Below are positions 48,721 through 54,188 of a stretch of DNA of 54,188 nucleotides, one piece after another; the first letter of the stretch is position 1; each line of letters begins with the position of its first letter. Source of the stretch: a virus. Location of the stretch: positions 1 through 54,188 of IMG/VR virus record IMGVR_UViG_3300034220_000043. The stretch is one strand, 5' to 3'. Below the pieces are notes generated by a model. It was not told where the DNA came from. It ran no database searches and was given only the letters and a program-made list of their open reading frames with translations. Position numbers and translations under genes: made by a program.

Positions 48721-49172
48721 GACGCTGCCGCCCGGTCGTGGCCCGCGGCGATGCGCAGCCCGGCGGCGCAGGTGCGCAGCTCCCGGACGACCACGGAGTC
48801 GTTGGCGTTGTCGGACCAGTCCATGACCGCGACCTGATCGTCGAGCCGCAGGTGCTGGGCCAGCGCGGTGACCGCGGGGTGCGGGACCTCCCACACGTTG
48901 GTGCCGGTGTCGAGGTCGTAGTGAGGCATCCCGAGCATGACGCCCTCGACGTCGACGACGTCCCGGTAGCCAGCGGCTACGCCGAGCGCGCCGACGGTGC
49001 AGCAGCTACGCCCCTCGGTCCAGGTGGTCGCGAACAGCGAGCAGGTCCAGACCTCGCCCTGCTCCAGGCCGTTGACCTCGATGAGCTGAGCCGCCCGGTC
49101 GAGGATGTCGGCGATGGCGCGGGCGTCGAGCTGGTCGTCGGGGATCGGGACGACGGGCAGGCTGAGGGTCAC
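48717..49172 (-). CDS. Conserved hypothetical protein (DUF6197-like)
   Basis: 151 residues from GTG 49172 (GTGA overlap). The pattern ADILDRAAQLIEVNGLEQG, SCCTVGALGVAAGY, ALAQHLRLDD and WSDNANDSVVVRELRTCAAG agrees with a family widespread in actinobacteria and their phages (DUF6197, from memory). A conserved Cys pair and a helical body are visible. Function unknown. Confidence 0.6.
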   Translation of the reverse strand: MTLSLPVVPIPDDQLDARAIADILDRAAQLIEVNGLEQGEVWTCSLFATTWTEGRSCCTVGALGVAAGYRDVVDVEGVMLGMPHYDLDTGTNVWEVPHPAVTALAQHLRLDDQVAVMDWSDNANDSVVVRELRTCAAGLRIAAGHDRAAAS

Positions 49173-49387
49173 ACGACACCCCCGAACGCGAGGGTCAGCA
49201 CCTGGGCCGCGGCGACGGCCCCGATGAGGGCGGCGGCGAGGACGCGGTGCACGTCGACGAGGCGGGCGGGGCGGGGCGCGCGGTGGCGGCCGCCGGTGGT
49301 GTGCGGGCCGGGCCATGAGGCTGCGGGCCGGCGGGTCGGAGCAGCGGCGGGGTGCTCGCCGGTGACGGTGGCGTTGGTGCTGGTCAC
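49169..49387 (-). CDS. Small membrane protein of the early operon
   Basis: 72 residues from GTG 49387. A disordered Pro/Arg-rich N-terminus of about 45 residues precedes one membrane helix (RVLAAALIGAVAAAQVLTLAF). Coupled to the next gene by overlap. Early phage membrane proteins may block superinfection, but nothing here proves that. Confidence 0.5.
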   Translation of the reverse strand: MTSTNATVTGEHPAAAPTRRPAASWPGPHTTGGRHRAPRPARLVDVHRVLAAALIGAVAAAQVLTLAFGGVV

Positions 49388-49443
49388 GGGGTTCTCCTGG
49401 AAGCTGGCCGTCCGGGACGACGGCGAGGTGAAGGTGCGGCGGG

Positions 49444-49614
49444 TCAGGACGCGCGCGGCGTGGCGAGCTGCGCGGCGGGGACCTCGGCCGGCGCCATCAG
49501 CAGCGCGGTGACGACGGCGTGCTGCTCGGCCGTGATCGGGGGGAAGGTCTTGAGCAGCTGCTGCACGTAGGCGTCGCGCGCCTCGTTGACGCCGGCAGGC
49601 TGCGGCCTGCTCAC
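49444..49614 (-). CDS. Small early protein
   Basis: 56 residues from GTG 49614 (GTGA overlap with the Cro-like gene). Helical with NEARDAYVQQLLKTFPPITA and EQHAVVTALLMAP. Compact and plausible, but not recognised. A 56-base gap with only a weak GCCGTC/GACGGC hairpin (49407-49424) follows. Confidence 0.5.
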   Translation of the reverse strand: MSRPQPAGVNEARDAYVQQLLKTFPPITAEQHAVVTALLMAPAEVPAAQLATPRAS

Positions 49615-49868
49615 GACGCGAGGCCCGCGCCGACGGGCGCCGGGGTGTCGACGGTGAACAGGTCGCCGATGGTGAGCTCGGGGAAGGCGCCGAGCAGCGC
49701 CTCGATGAAGTTGACGGTCAGCGCGGTCTCGCCGCCGAGGGTGCGGCGAACGGTGTCGACGGACACGCCCATGCGCCCGGCGAGCGCGGTGGTGGTGGCG
49801 CACTTGGTCAGCGCGCGGAACTTGTCGAGCTGGTCGGTGCGGATGCGGATCTCGGGACGTCTGGACAT
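49611..49868 (-). CDS. Cro-like HTH protein, first gene of the early operon
   Basis: 85 residues from ATG 49868. The helix-turn-helix is TTALAGRMGVSVDTVRRTL, followed by NFIEALLGAFPELTIGDLF, the XRE/Cro layout. It faces away from the repressor gene across a 222-bp control region with three operator-like palindromes, so it is the likely lytic-side regulator. Its promoter is covered by two of the three sites. Confidence 0.75.
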   Translation of the reverse strand: MSRRPEIRIRTDQLDKFRALTKCATTTALAGRMGVSVDTVRRTLGGETALTVNFIEALLGAFPELTIGDLFTVDTPAPVGAGLAS

Positions 49869-49899
49869 CTCGGGCGCCCTTCGCTGTTCGTTACCAGCG

Positions 49900-49915
49900 G
49901 CTGCTGGCGTGCAGC
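49900..49915. promoter_or_regulatory. Operator O1 (16-bp imperfect palindrome)
   Basis: GCTGCTGGCGTGCAGC matches the reverse complement of the O3 sequence at 14 of 16 positions. It lies immediately downstream of the -10 of the early leftward promoter. Confidence 0.6.
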
Positions 49916-49916
49916 A

Positions 49917-49945
49917 AAAGTAGCGGGTTCGCTGCACGCATGCAA
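49917..49945 (-). promoter_or_regulatory. Early leftward promoter
   Basis: On the minus strand TTGCAT (49945-49940), a 17-base spacer and TACTTT (49922-49917). The -35 lies inside operator O2 and O1 lies just past the -10, so repressor binding would block it. It should drive the Cro-like gene and the whole early operon. Confidence 0.65.
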
Positions 49946-49946
49946 C
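49931..49946. promoter_or_regulatory. Operator O2
   Basis: GCTGCACGCATGCAAC, one base different from the O3 site GCTGCACGCATGCAGC. It overlaps the -35 of the early leftward promoter. Confidence 0.7.
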
Positions 49947-49963
49947 CCCTGGGCCCGAACAGC

Positions 49964-50010
49964 GGCACAGGTGCGGCTATGCGCGTCGGTACGTGGCACT
50001 TGTGCGGCTA
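49964..50010. promoter_or_regulatory. Pair of GGCACnnGTGCGGCTA direct repeats
   Basis: GGCACAGGTGCGGCTA at 49964-49979 and GGCACTTGTGCGGCTA at 49995-50010 match at 14 of 16 bases, 31 bp apart (about three helical turns). Each contains the small palindrome GCAC-nn-GTGC, different from the O1-O3 consensus. A second regulator, for example the Cro-like protein or host factor, may bind here. Confidence 0.6.
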
Positions 50011-50060
50011 GTAGTTGCGCCGTCTACCAGCGCATCTGTCACACGTACAGCGGGCCGCTC

Positions 50061-50082
50061 GCTGCACGCATGCAGCTACCAT
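50061..50082 (+). promoter_or_regulatory. Operator O3 and repressor promoter -10
   Basis: O3 is GCTGCACGCATGCAGC (50061-50076), directly followed by TACCAT (50077-50082), a -10-like hexamer eight bases before the repressor GTG, so the message may be leaderless. O3 fills the spacer where RNA polymerase binds, which suits autoregulation by the repressor. No good -35 is visible. Confidence 0.6.
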
Positions 50083-50090
50083 GTGCGTCC

Positions 50091-50591
50091 GTGGCGGATG
50101 GTGACGGCTGGAGCCGGTGGCTGGACTCGCACCTGCGGCGGCTGAAGTGGGACAACGTCGACCTCGTCCGGGCGGCGGATGGAGCGTTCGGCACCGACGC
50201 GGTGTCGCGCTGGCGCACCGGGAAGATGACCCCCAAGGTGCCCGCCATCCGAGAGGTGTGCCGTGCCCTCGGTCTGCCCGCCGTCGAGGGCATGATCGCC
50301 GCCGGCCTGATCACCGCAGACGACGTGGGCGCGACGCTGGTCACCCCGCCCCCGGCCCGCGCCTCGGCCCTGACGAGCGACGAGCTGCTCGCCGAGATCG
50401 GCCGCCGACTCTCACGTGCAGATACAGCTCTCAAACGTGATGCTCGTCACATTGACGAAGGTCCTGAAGCGGACATCCAGATCACCCCGCCTACACCCTT
50501 GCGCCCTGTACCTGCACGAACACAGTCAGACAGCGAACAGCTGGGTGAGGACTACGCCGCGCGCACCAAGCGGGGTGATCGCCCGACGTAA
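50091..50591 (+). CDS. Phage immunity repressor (XRE-type HTH)
   Basis: 166 residues from GTG 50091; a longer in-frame start would run through the operator region. The N-terminal domain (WSRWLDSHLRRLKWDNVDLV, FGTDAVSRWRTGKMTPKVPA) is an XRE-type helix-turn-helix, followed by IREVCRALGLPAVEGMIAAGL. The C-terminal half is polar and probably flexible. It stands between divergent promoters at the right end, next to an ImmA/IrrE-like protease that could cleave it. No LexA-type self-cleavage motif is visible. Confidence 0.75.
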   Translation: MADGDGWSRWLDSHLRRLKWDNVDLVRAADGAFGTDAVSRWRTGKMTPKVPAIREVCRALGLPAVEGMIAAGLITADDVGATLVTPPPARASALTSDELLAEIGRRLSRADTALKRDARHIDEGPEADIQITPPTPLRPVPARTQSDSEQLGEDYAARTKRGDRPT

Positions 50592-50638
50592 CCGTATACG
50601 GCTCGTGCAGTAACGGCGGCGTGATCGAAAAGTAAATA
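50592..50638 (+). promoter_or_regulatory. Palindrome and -10 before the protease gene
   Basis: CCGTATACGG (50592-50601) is a perfect 10-bp palindrome. TAAATA (50633-50638) is a -10-like hexamer six bases before the GTG at 50645, again consistent with a leaderless message. The protease may thus be transcribed separately from the repressor. Confidence 0.45.
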
Positions 50639-50644
50639 CCCTCC

Positions 50645-51142
50645 GTGGCTCCCCGATGCGTGATCAGCGACGACGCGGTCTGCCTCCTCGACATGCTCCA
50701 GGAGATCCTGGAACGTGACGGCGAGCTGCACCTGCGGCACGTCGACCTCCCTCCCGGCAGGCTCGGCCTCGCCCACTTCCGACAGCGGCTGGTGACCCTC
50801 GCCCGCGGCTTGGACCGCGGCGAGTGGCGCGGCACCCTCGGCCACGAGCTGATGCACCTCAAGCGCGGCCCGGTCGCGAGAGAACACGCCGAGGCGGAGG
50901 AGGAGGAGGTCCAGCGCGAGACCGCCGCGATGCTGGTACCCCCGGGCCCGGCGCTGGCCCAGCTCGGCAGGGAGTGGAGCGACGGGGAGATCCAGGAGTT
51001 CGCGTCGCGGTTCGTCGTGGACCGCGACACCATCGAGACCGCACTCGACCAGGCCGGGGTTCCCGAGACGCCGGCGCGGGGCAGCGTCCCGGTCCCGCGG
51101 CTGCCGGTGTTCATCGAGCTGGGCTCGGCGTCGCGACGCTAG
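50645..51142 (+). CDS. ImmA/IrrE-like HExxH metalloprotease (right copy)
   Basis: 165 residues from GTG 50645. The zinc-protease motif GHELMHLKRGP lies near residue 65, followed by an acidic EAEAEEEEVQRETAAMLV segment and a C-terminal helical domain (WSDGEIQEFASRFVVDRDTI). ImmA/IrrE enzymes inactivate the repressor of their element on a signal. Directly downstream of the repressor, it is the likely induction switch. The left-end protein (1047-1409) is a shorter relative. Its last four bases overlap the integrase stop, convergently. Confidence 0.75.
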   Translation: MAPRCVISDDAVCLLDMLQEILERDGELHLRHVDLPPGRLGLAHFRQRLVTLARGLDRGEWRGTLGHELMHLKRGPVAREHAEAEEEEVQRETAAMLVPPGPALAQLGREWSDGEIQEFASRFVVDRDTIETALDQAGVPETPARGSVPVPRLPVFIELGSASRR

Positions 51143-52512
51143 AGGTGTGCGCGCGCCCGGATCTGCACGGTCCCCTCGACGAAGTACGCGCCGCCCGGCC
51201 GGCGCCCGGCCTGCTGGCGCAGCAGCGTCACCTCGACCAGAGCGCCGACGACGCGGCGCTGCCGGTCCACGTCGAGCGCCCGGAACGCCGCCCGTGGGTC
51301 GCGCGCGTCGGCGACACCGGCCAGCGGGGTGGAGCCGGCGTGGCGCATCAGCTCGTCCTGCGTGGCGGCAATCTCCGCCTGCAGGGGCTGGTTGGCTACC
51401 CGGAACTGCGCCGGTGTCATGCCCCCGTCCAGGTCGCCGAGCGTCGCGGCCAGCATGTCGGAGCGGGCGCGCAGGACTGCGAGGCGGTGGCGCAGAAGCG
51501 TCAGGTCGACGGCCGGTGCCAGCAGCGCGACGTTGTCACGGGCCAGCAGCTCGGCGACGACGTGCAGGACGAGCTCGTCGACGGGCGGCGCGACCCGGCT
51601 CATGTGGTTGGCGGCGCAGGCGTAGCGCGGCTGGCCGTCGGAGCGGGTGCCGCCGGAGCGGACCAGCTCGCCGCACTCGCAGCGGTACAGGAACGAGCCC
51701 AGCAGCTTGAGGCTGGTGCCGCGGTGGGTGAGCCGGGCCGGGTCGGACAGCAGCGTGACCAGCGCCTCCCAGGTGTCGCGCTCGACGATCGCCGGCCAGC
51801 GGGCCGGGCCGAGGATGCGGCCCTTGTTGCCGGCGAGCCCGGCGTTGCGGGGGCGCAGCAGCATCTGCCGCAGGTTGGACGGGTCCCAAGCCCGGCCCGA
51901 GGTGGTGCTCACCCCGGCGGCATTCCAGCTCCGGGCGATCGAGCGCGACGAGTGCCCGGCCAGCAGGTCGGCCGCGGCCGCGGCGACTAGCTCGGCCTCG
52001 GCACGCCGCACCGTGACCCCGTCGCGCTCGAAGCCGAACGGGCGCCGCCCCCCGAGCCAGCGTCCCTCGGCGAGCGCCTGAGCCTTCTGTCGGGCGACGC
52101 GCTCGCCCTTCTGCTCGGACTCGTGGCGGGCGACGGCGCCGACGATGCGCGCGGTCATCCGGCCGGACGCCGTCGACAGGTCCAGCTCTCCGGCGCGCAC
52201 GGTGTGGGTGGGCGCGCCGCGGGTCAGGTCGATGTAGCGCTCGAGCTCGACGGGGGAGCGGTGCAGGCGGTCGGCGTGCCAGGCCAGCACAGCGTCCACG
52301 TGGCCCGCCTCGATGTCGTTGAGCAGGCGCTCGTAGCCCGGCCGGGGCTTGCCGGAGTAGGCGCTCGTGTCGTTGTCGACGTAGACCTCGGCGACGTCCC
52401 AGCCGAGCTGGGCGGCCAGCGCGCGGCAGTCGGCTTCCTGCCGGTCGACGCCGAGACCTGCGCCGATGCGATCCTGCGAGATCCTCGCGTACACCGCTGC
52501 GCGCCGCTTCAC
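51139..52512 (-). CDS. int: Serine integrase
   Basis: 457 residues from GTG 52512. The resolvase domain opens AAVYARISQDRIGAGLGVDRQ with Ser12 as the likely nucleophile, followed by EVYVDNDTSAYSGKPRPGY and LDLSTASGRM. The recombinase domain (about 155-250) has LGGRRPFGFER and RPRNAGLAGNKGRI; a zinc ribbon follows (YRCECGELV ... YACAANH), then a coiled coil and ALVEVTLL. It recombines attP with host attB; excision normally needs a directionality factor, not identified here. Its 5' end is repeated at the window start. Confidence 0.93.
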   Translation of the reverse strand: MKRRAAVYARISQDRIGAGLGVDRQEADCRALAAQLGWDVAEVYVDNDTSAYSGKPRPGYERLLNDIEAGHVDAVLAWHADRLHRSPVELERYIDLTRGAPTHTVRAGELDLSTASGRMTARIVGAVARHESEQKGERVARQKAQALAEGRWLGGRRPFGFERDGVTVRRAEAELVAAAAADLLAGHSSRSIARSWNAAGVSTTSGRAWDPSNLRQMLLRPRNAGLAGNKGRILGPARWPAIVERDTWEALVTLLSDPARLTHRGTSLKLLGSFLYRCECGELVRSGGTRSDGQPRYACAANHMSRVAPPVDELVLHVVAELLARDNVALLAPAVDLTLLRHRLAVLRARSDMLAATLGDLDGGMTPAQFRVANQPLQAEIAATQDELMRHAGSTPLAGVADARDPRAAFRALDVDRQRRVVGALVEVTLLRQQAGRRPGGAYFVEGTVQIRARAHL

Positions 52513-52554
52513 GGCAGTGATGCTAGGTCACGTGTTGGTACACACGAACACGAC
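52428..52554. repeat. 127-bp exact direct repeat, right copy (attR)
   Basis: Identical to 1-127. After 52554 the sequence becomes host DNA leading into the CobC-like gene, so this copy is attR. It includes the int promoter and the first 28 int codons. Confidence 0.9.
52520..52548 (-). promoter_or_regulatory. Integrase promoter inside the attachment region
   Basis: On the minus strand TTCGTG (52548-52543), 17 bases, TAGCAT (52525-52520), then the GTG at 52512: a possible leaderless transcript. The -35 lies within six bases of the phage/host junction, so integration or excision could change int expression by swapping the upstream flank. Confidence 0.5.
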
Positions 52555-52584
52555 ATGCACGGCGATCACCGTAGGGTGCCCGGT

Positions 52585-53634
52585 GTGCACGAGGACCTGC
52601 GCCATCACGGCGACGCCGAGGCCGGGCCGGGGCTGCTGGACTTCGCGGTGAACGTGCAGGGCGCGCGACCCCCCGCGTGGCTGCGCGACCGCCTCGCCGC
52701 CACCCTCGACGACCTGGGCCGCTACCCCGCCGCCGCCCACGACCGGCGCGCCCGCGAGGCCGTCGCCGCCCGGCACGGCCGACGTCCCGACGAGGTCCTG
52801 GTGCTGGCCGGGAGCGCGGAGGGGTTCGCCCTGCTCCCGGCCCTGCGCCCGCGGCTGGCGGCGGTGCTGCACCCCGGGTTCACCGAGCCGGAGGCGGCGC
52901 TGCGCGACGCGGGGGTGCCCGTCGTCCGGGTGCTCACCGACGCCGCCGACGGCCACCGGCTGCACCCCGGCGCGGTGCCGGCGGAGGCCGATCTGGTCGT
53001 CGTGGGCAACCCGACGAACCCGACGGGGGTCCTGCACCCGGCCGCGGACGTCCGCGCGCTGGCCGCGTCGGGCCGGATCGTGCTGGTGGACGAGGCGTTC
53101 GCCGACGCCGTGCCGGGCGAGCCAGAGTCGCTGGCGGCGGAGCGGGTACCGGGGGTCGTGGTGTTCCGCAGCCTGACCAAGACCTGGGCGCTCGCCGGCC
53201 TGCGCGCCGGGTACGCGCTCGGTGAGCCCGCCGTGCTCGCCCGGCTGGCCGCGCCGCGCCCACCCTGGCCGGTGTCGACGCCGGCGCTGGAGGCCGTGGT
53301 CGCCTGCAGCGAGCCGGCCGCGGTCGCGCAGGCCCAGCGGGCGGCCGCGCGACTGGCCGAGCTGCGCGCGGCCCAGGCCGTCGCCCTCGCCGCCGTCCCG
53401 GGCGTGACGGTGCTGTCCGGCCGGGCCCCCTACCTGCTGCTCCACCTGCCCGACGGCCGCGGCCCCGCGGTCCGGGAGGCGCTGCGCGACGCCGGGATCG
53501 CCGTCCGCCGCGGCGACACGTTCCCGGGCCTCGGGCCCGACCACGTGCGGGTCGCGGTCCGTCCGCCCGACGCCGTCGCCCGCCTTGTGGACGCCCTCCG
53601 CACCGCGCTCGCCCCCGTCGGGACGAGCCGGTGA
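52585..53634 (+). CDS. cobC: CobC-like PLP-dependent aminotransferase (host)
   Basis: 349 residues from GTG 52585, which gives [23 protein letters not shown]; an in-frame ATG at 52555 sits exactly on the phage junction. Class I/II aminotransferase features include [35 protein letters not shown] and the PLP lysine in [17 protein letters not shown]. It resembles the L-threonine-phosphate decarboxylase/histidinol-phosphate aminotransferase group (CobC/CobD) of cobalamin synthesis; mycobacteria have the same gene next to a Nif3 gene. The prophage is inserted just upstream and has separated it from its former upstream neighbour. Confidence 0.8.
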   Translation: MHEDLRHHGDAEAGPGLLDFAVNVQGARPPAWLRDRLAATLDDLGRYPAAAHDRRAREAVAARHGRRPDEVLVLAGSAEGFALLPALRPRLAAVLHPGFTEPEAALRDAGVPVVRVLTDAADGHRLHPGAVPAEADLVVVGNPTNPTGVLHPAADVRALAASGRIVLVDEAFADAVPGEPESLAAERVPGVVVFRSLTKTWALAGLRAGYALGEPAVLARLAAPRPPWPVSTPALEAVVACSEPAAVAQAQRAAARLAELRAAQAVALAAVPGVTVLSGRAPYLLLHLPDGRGPAVREALRDAGIAVRRGDTFPGLGPDHVRVAVRPPDAVARLVDALRTALAPVGTSR

Positions 53635-54188
53635 CCGCCCGCCTCGCCGACGCCGTCGCCGCCCTGGAGGCGGCCTACCCGCCCGCCCTCGCCGCGGACT
53701 GGGACGCCGTCGGGCTGGTCTGCGGCGACCCCGACGAGCCCGTCGGGTCGATCGTGGTGGCCGTCGACCCCGGGCCGGAGACCGTCGCCGAGACCCTCGA
53801 CGCCGGGGCCCAGCTCCTCGTCACCCACCACCCGCTGCTGCTGCGCGGAGTGCACGGCGTGGGAGCCGACACGCCGAAGGGTGCGCTGGTGCACCGGCTC
53901 GTCCGCGGCGGGGCGGCGCTGTTCACCGCCCACACCAACGCCGACTCCGCCGACCCCGGGGTGTCCGACGCCCTGGCCGCCGCGCTGGGCCTGGCGGTCG
54001 AGGGGCCCCTGGTGCCGGCCAACGACCCGCCGCTGGACAAGATCGTCACGTTCGTGCCGGTCGGACCGGCGATCACCGCCGTGCACGAGGCGCTGTCCGG
54101 CGCCGGAGCGGGGGCGATCGGCGACTACAGCCACTGCTCCTTCGCGACCGCGGGCACCGGCCAGTTCCGCCCGCTGGAGGGCGCGAAC
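53631..54188 (+). CDS. Nif3/YbgI-family (DUF34) metal-binding protein, cut by the window end
   Basis: 186 codons from GTG 53631 (GTGA overlap with the CobC-like gene) to the window edge with no stop. The start [40 protein letters not shown] and the metal-binding [11 protein letters not shown] and [10 protein letters not shown] are characteristic. Nif3-like proteins bind two metal ions; proposals include GTP cyclohydrolase-like activity, unproven. The CobC-Nif3 pairing supports an actinobacterial host. Confidence 0.88.
   Translation, partial: MTARLADAVAALEAAYPPALAADWDAVGLVCGDPDEPVGSIVVAVDPGPETVAETLDAGAQLLVTHHPLLLRGVHGVGADTPKGALVHRLVRGGAALFTAHTNADSADPGVSDALAAALGLAVEGPLVPANDPPLDKIVTFVPVGPAITAVHEALSGAGAGAIGDYSHCSFATAGTGQFRPLEGAN

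Overview
The window is a G+C-rich actinobacterial segment dominated by one temperate siphovirus-type prophage of about 52.4 kb (roughly 128-52554). On the right it is followed by two host genes, a CobC-like aminotransferase and the start of a Nif3/YbgI-family gene. That gene pair, the base composition and the frequent GTG starts point to an actinomycete, plausibly Pseudonocardiales; the genus is an inference. The first 127 bases exactly repeat 52428-52554 (the integrase 5' end and its upstream region), so the window opens across the phage's own attP-type junction rather than a host/attL junction.

Layout. (1) 128-1807, minus strand: a DinD-type antirepressor, an HExxH metalloprotease and a small HTH regulator, ending at a 35-bp palindrome (1793-1827) that carries promoter-like elements on both strands. 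(2) 1852-6792, plus strand: a translationally coupled module of small proteins, a membrane HEAGH peptidase, a DUF2637/SpdB-like protein and a TraB/FtsK-type DNA translocase, as in actinomycete conjugative elements. A cluster of 9-mer repeats lies just after the translocase. A strong hairpin at 6811-6855 separates it from (3). (3) 33024 down to 6879, minus strand: the late operon, in order terminase, portal-MuF-toxin fusion, ClpP-like protease, HK97 capsid, connectors, two tail-tube-like proteins, frameshifted tail chaperone, tape measure, tail tip/fibre proteins, endolysin and holin. Most genes overlap by 1-4 bases. (4) 49868 down to 33117, minus strand: the early operon, with a Cro-like HTH, zinc-ribbon and HTH regulators, a Cas4-like nuclease, a P/Q-rich SSB-like protein, an SNF2 helicase, C5 and N4/N6 methyltransferases, a RuvC-like resolvase and one 1,632-residue primase-polymerase/SF3 helicase/DNA polymerase I fusion. 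Two HNH endonucleases have invaded this operon, one antisense inside a methyltransferase gene. (5) 50091-52512: repressor, ImmA/IrrE-like protease and a convergent serine integrase.

How it works together: three 16-bp operator-like palindromes between the divergent Cro-like and repressor genes form the presumed lysis/lysogeny switch. In the excised circle the two protease/regulator clusters lie on either side of int/attP. Standouts are the three-domain replisome fusion with DNA-level iterons in its linker (candidate origin), the antisense HNH gene, the conjugation-like translocase in a tailed phage, the portal-MuF-ADP-ribosyltransferase fusion, and a 19-bp tandem duplication that has fused two reading frames. 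No gene-free stretch exceeds 300 bases; the largest (49869-50090) is the switch region. No tRNA, rRNA, CRISPR array or insertion sequence was recognised.
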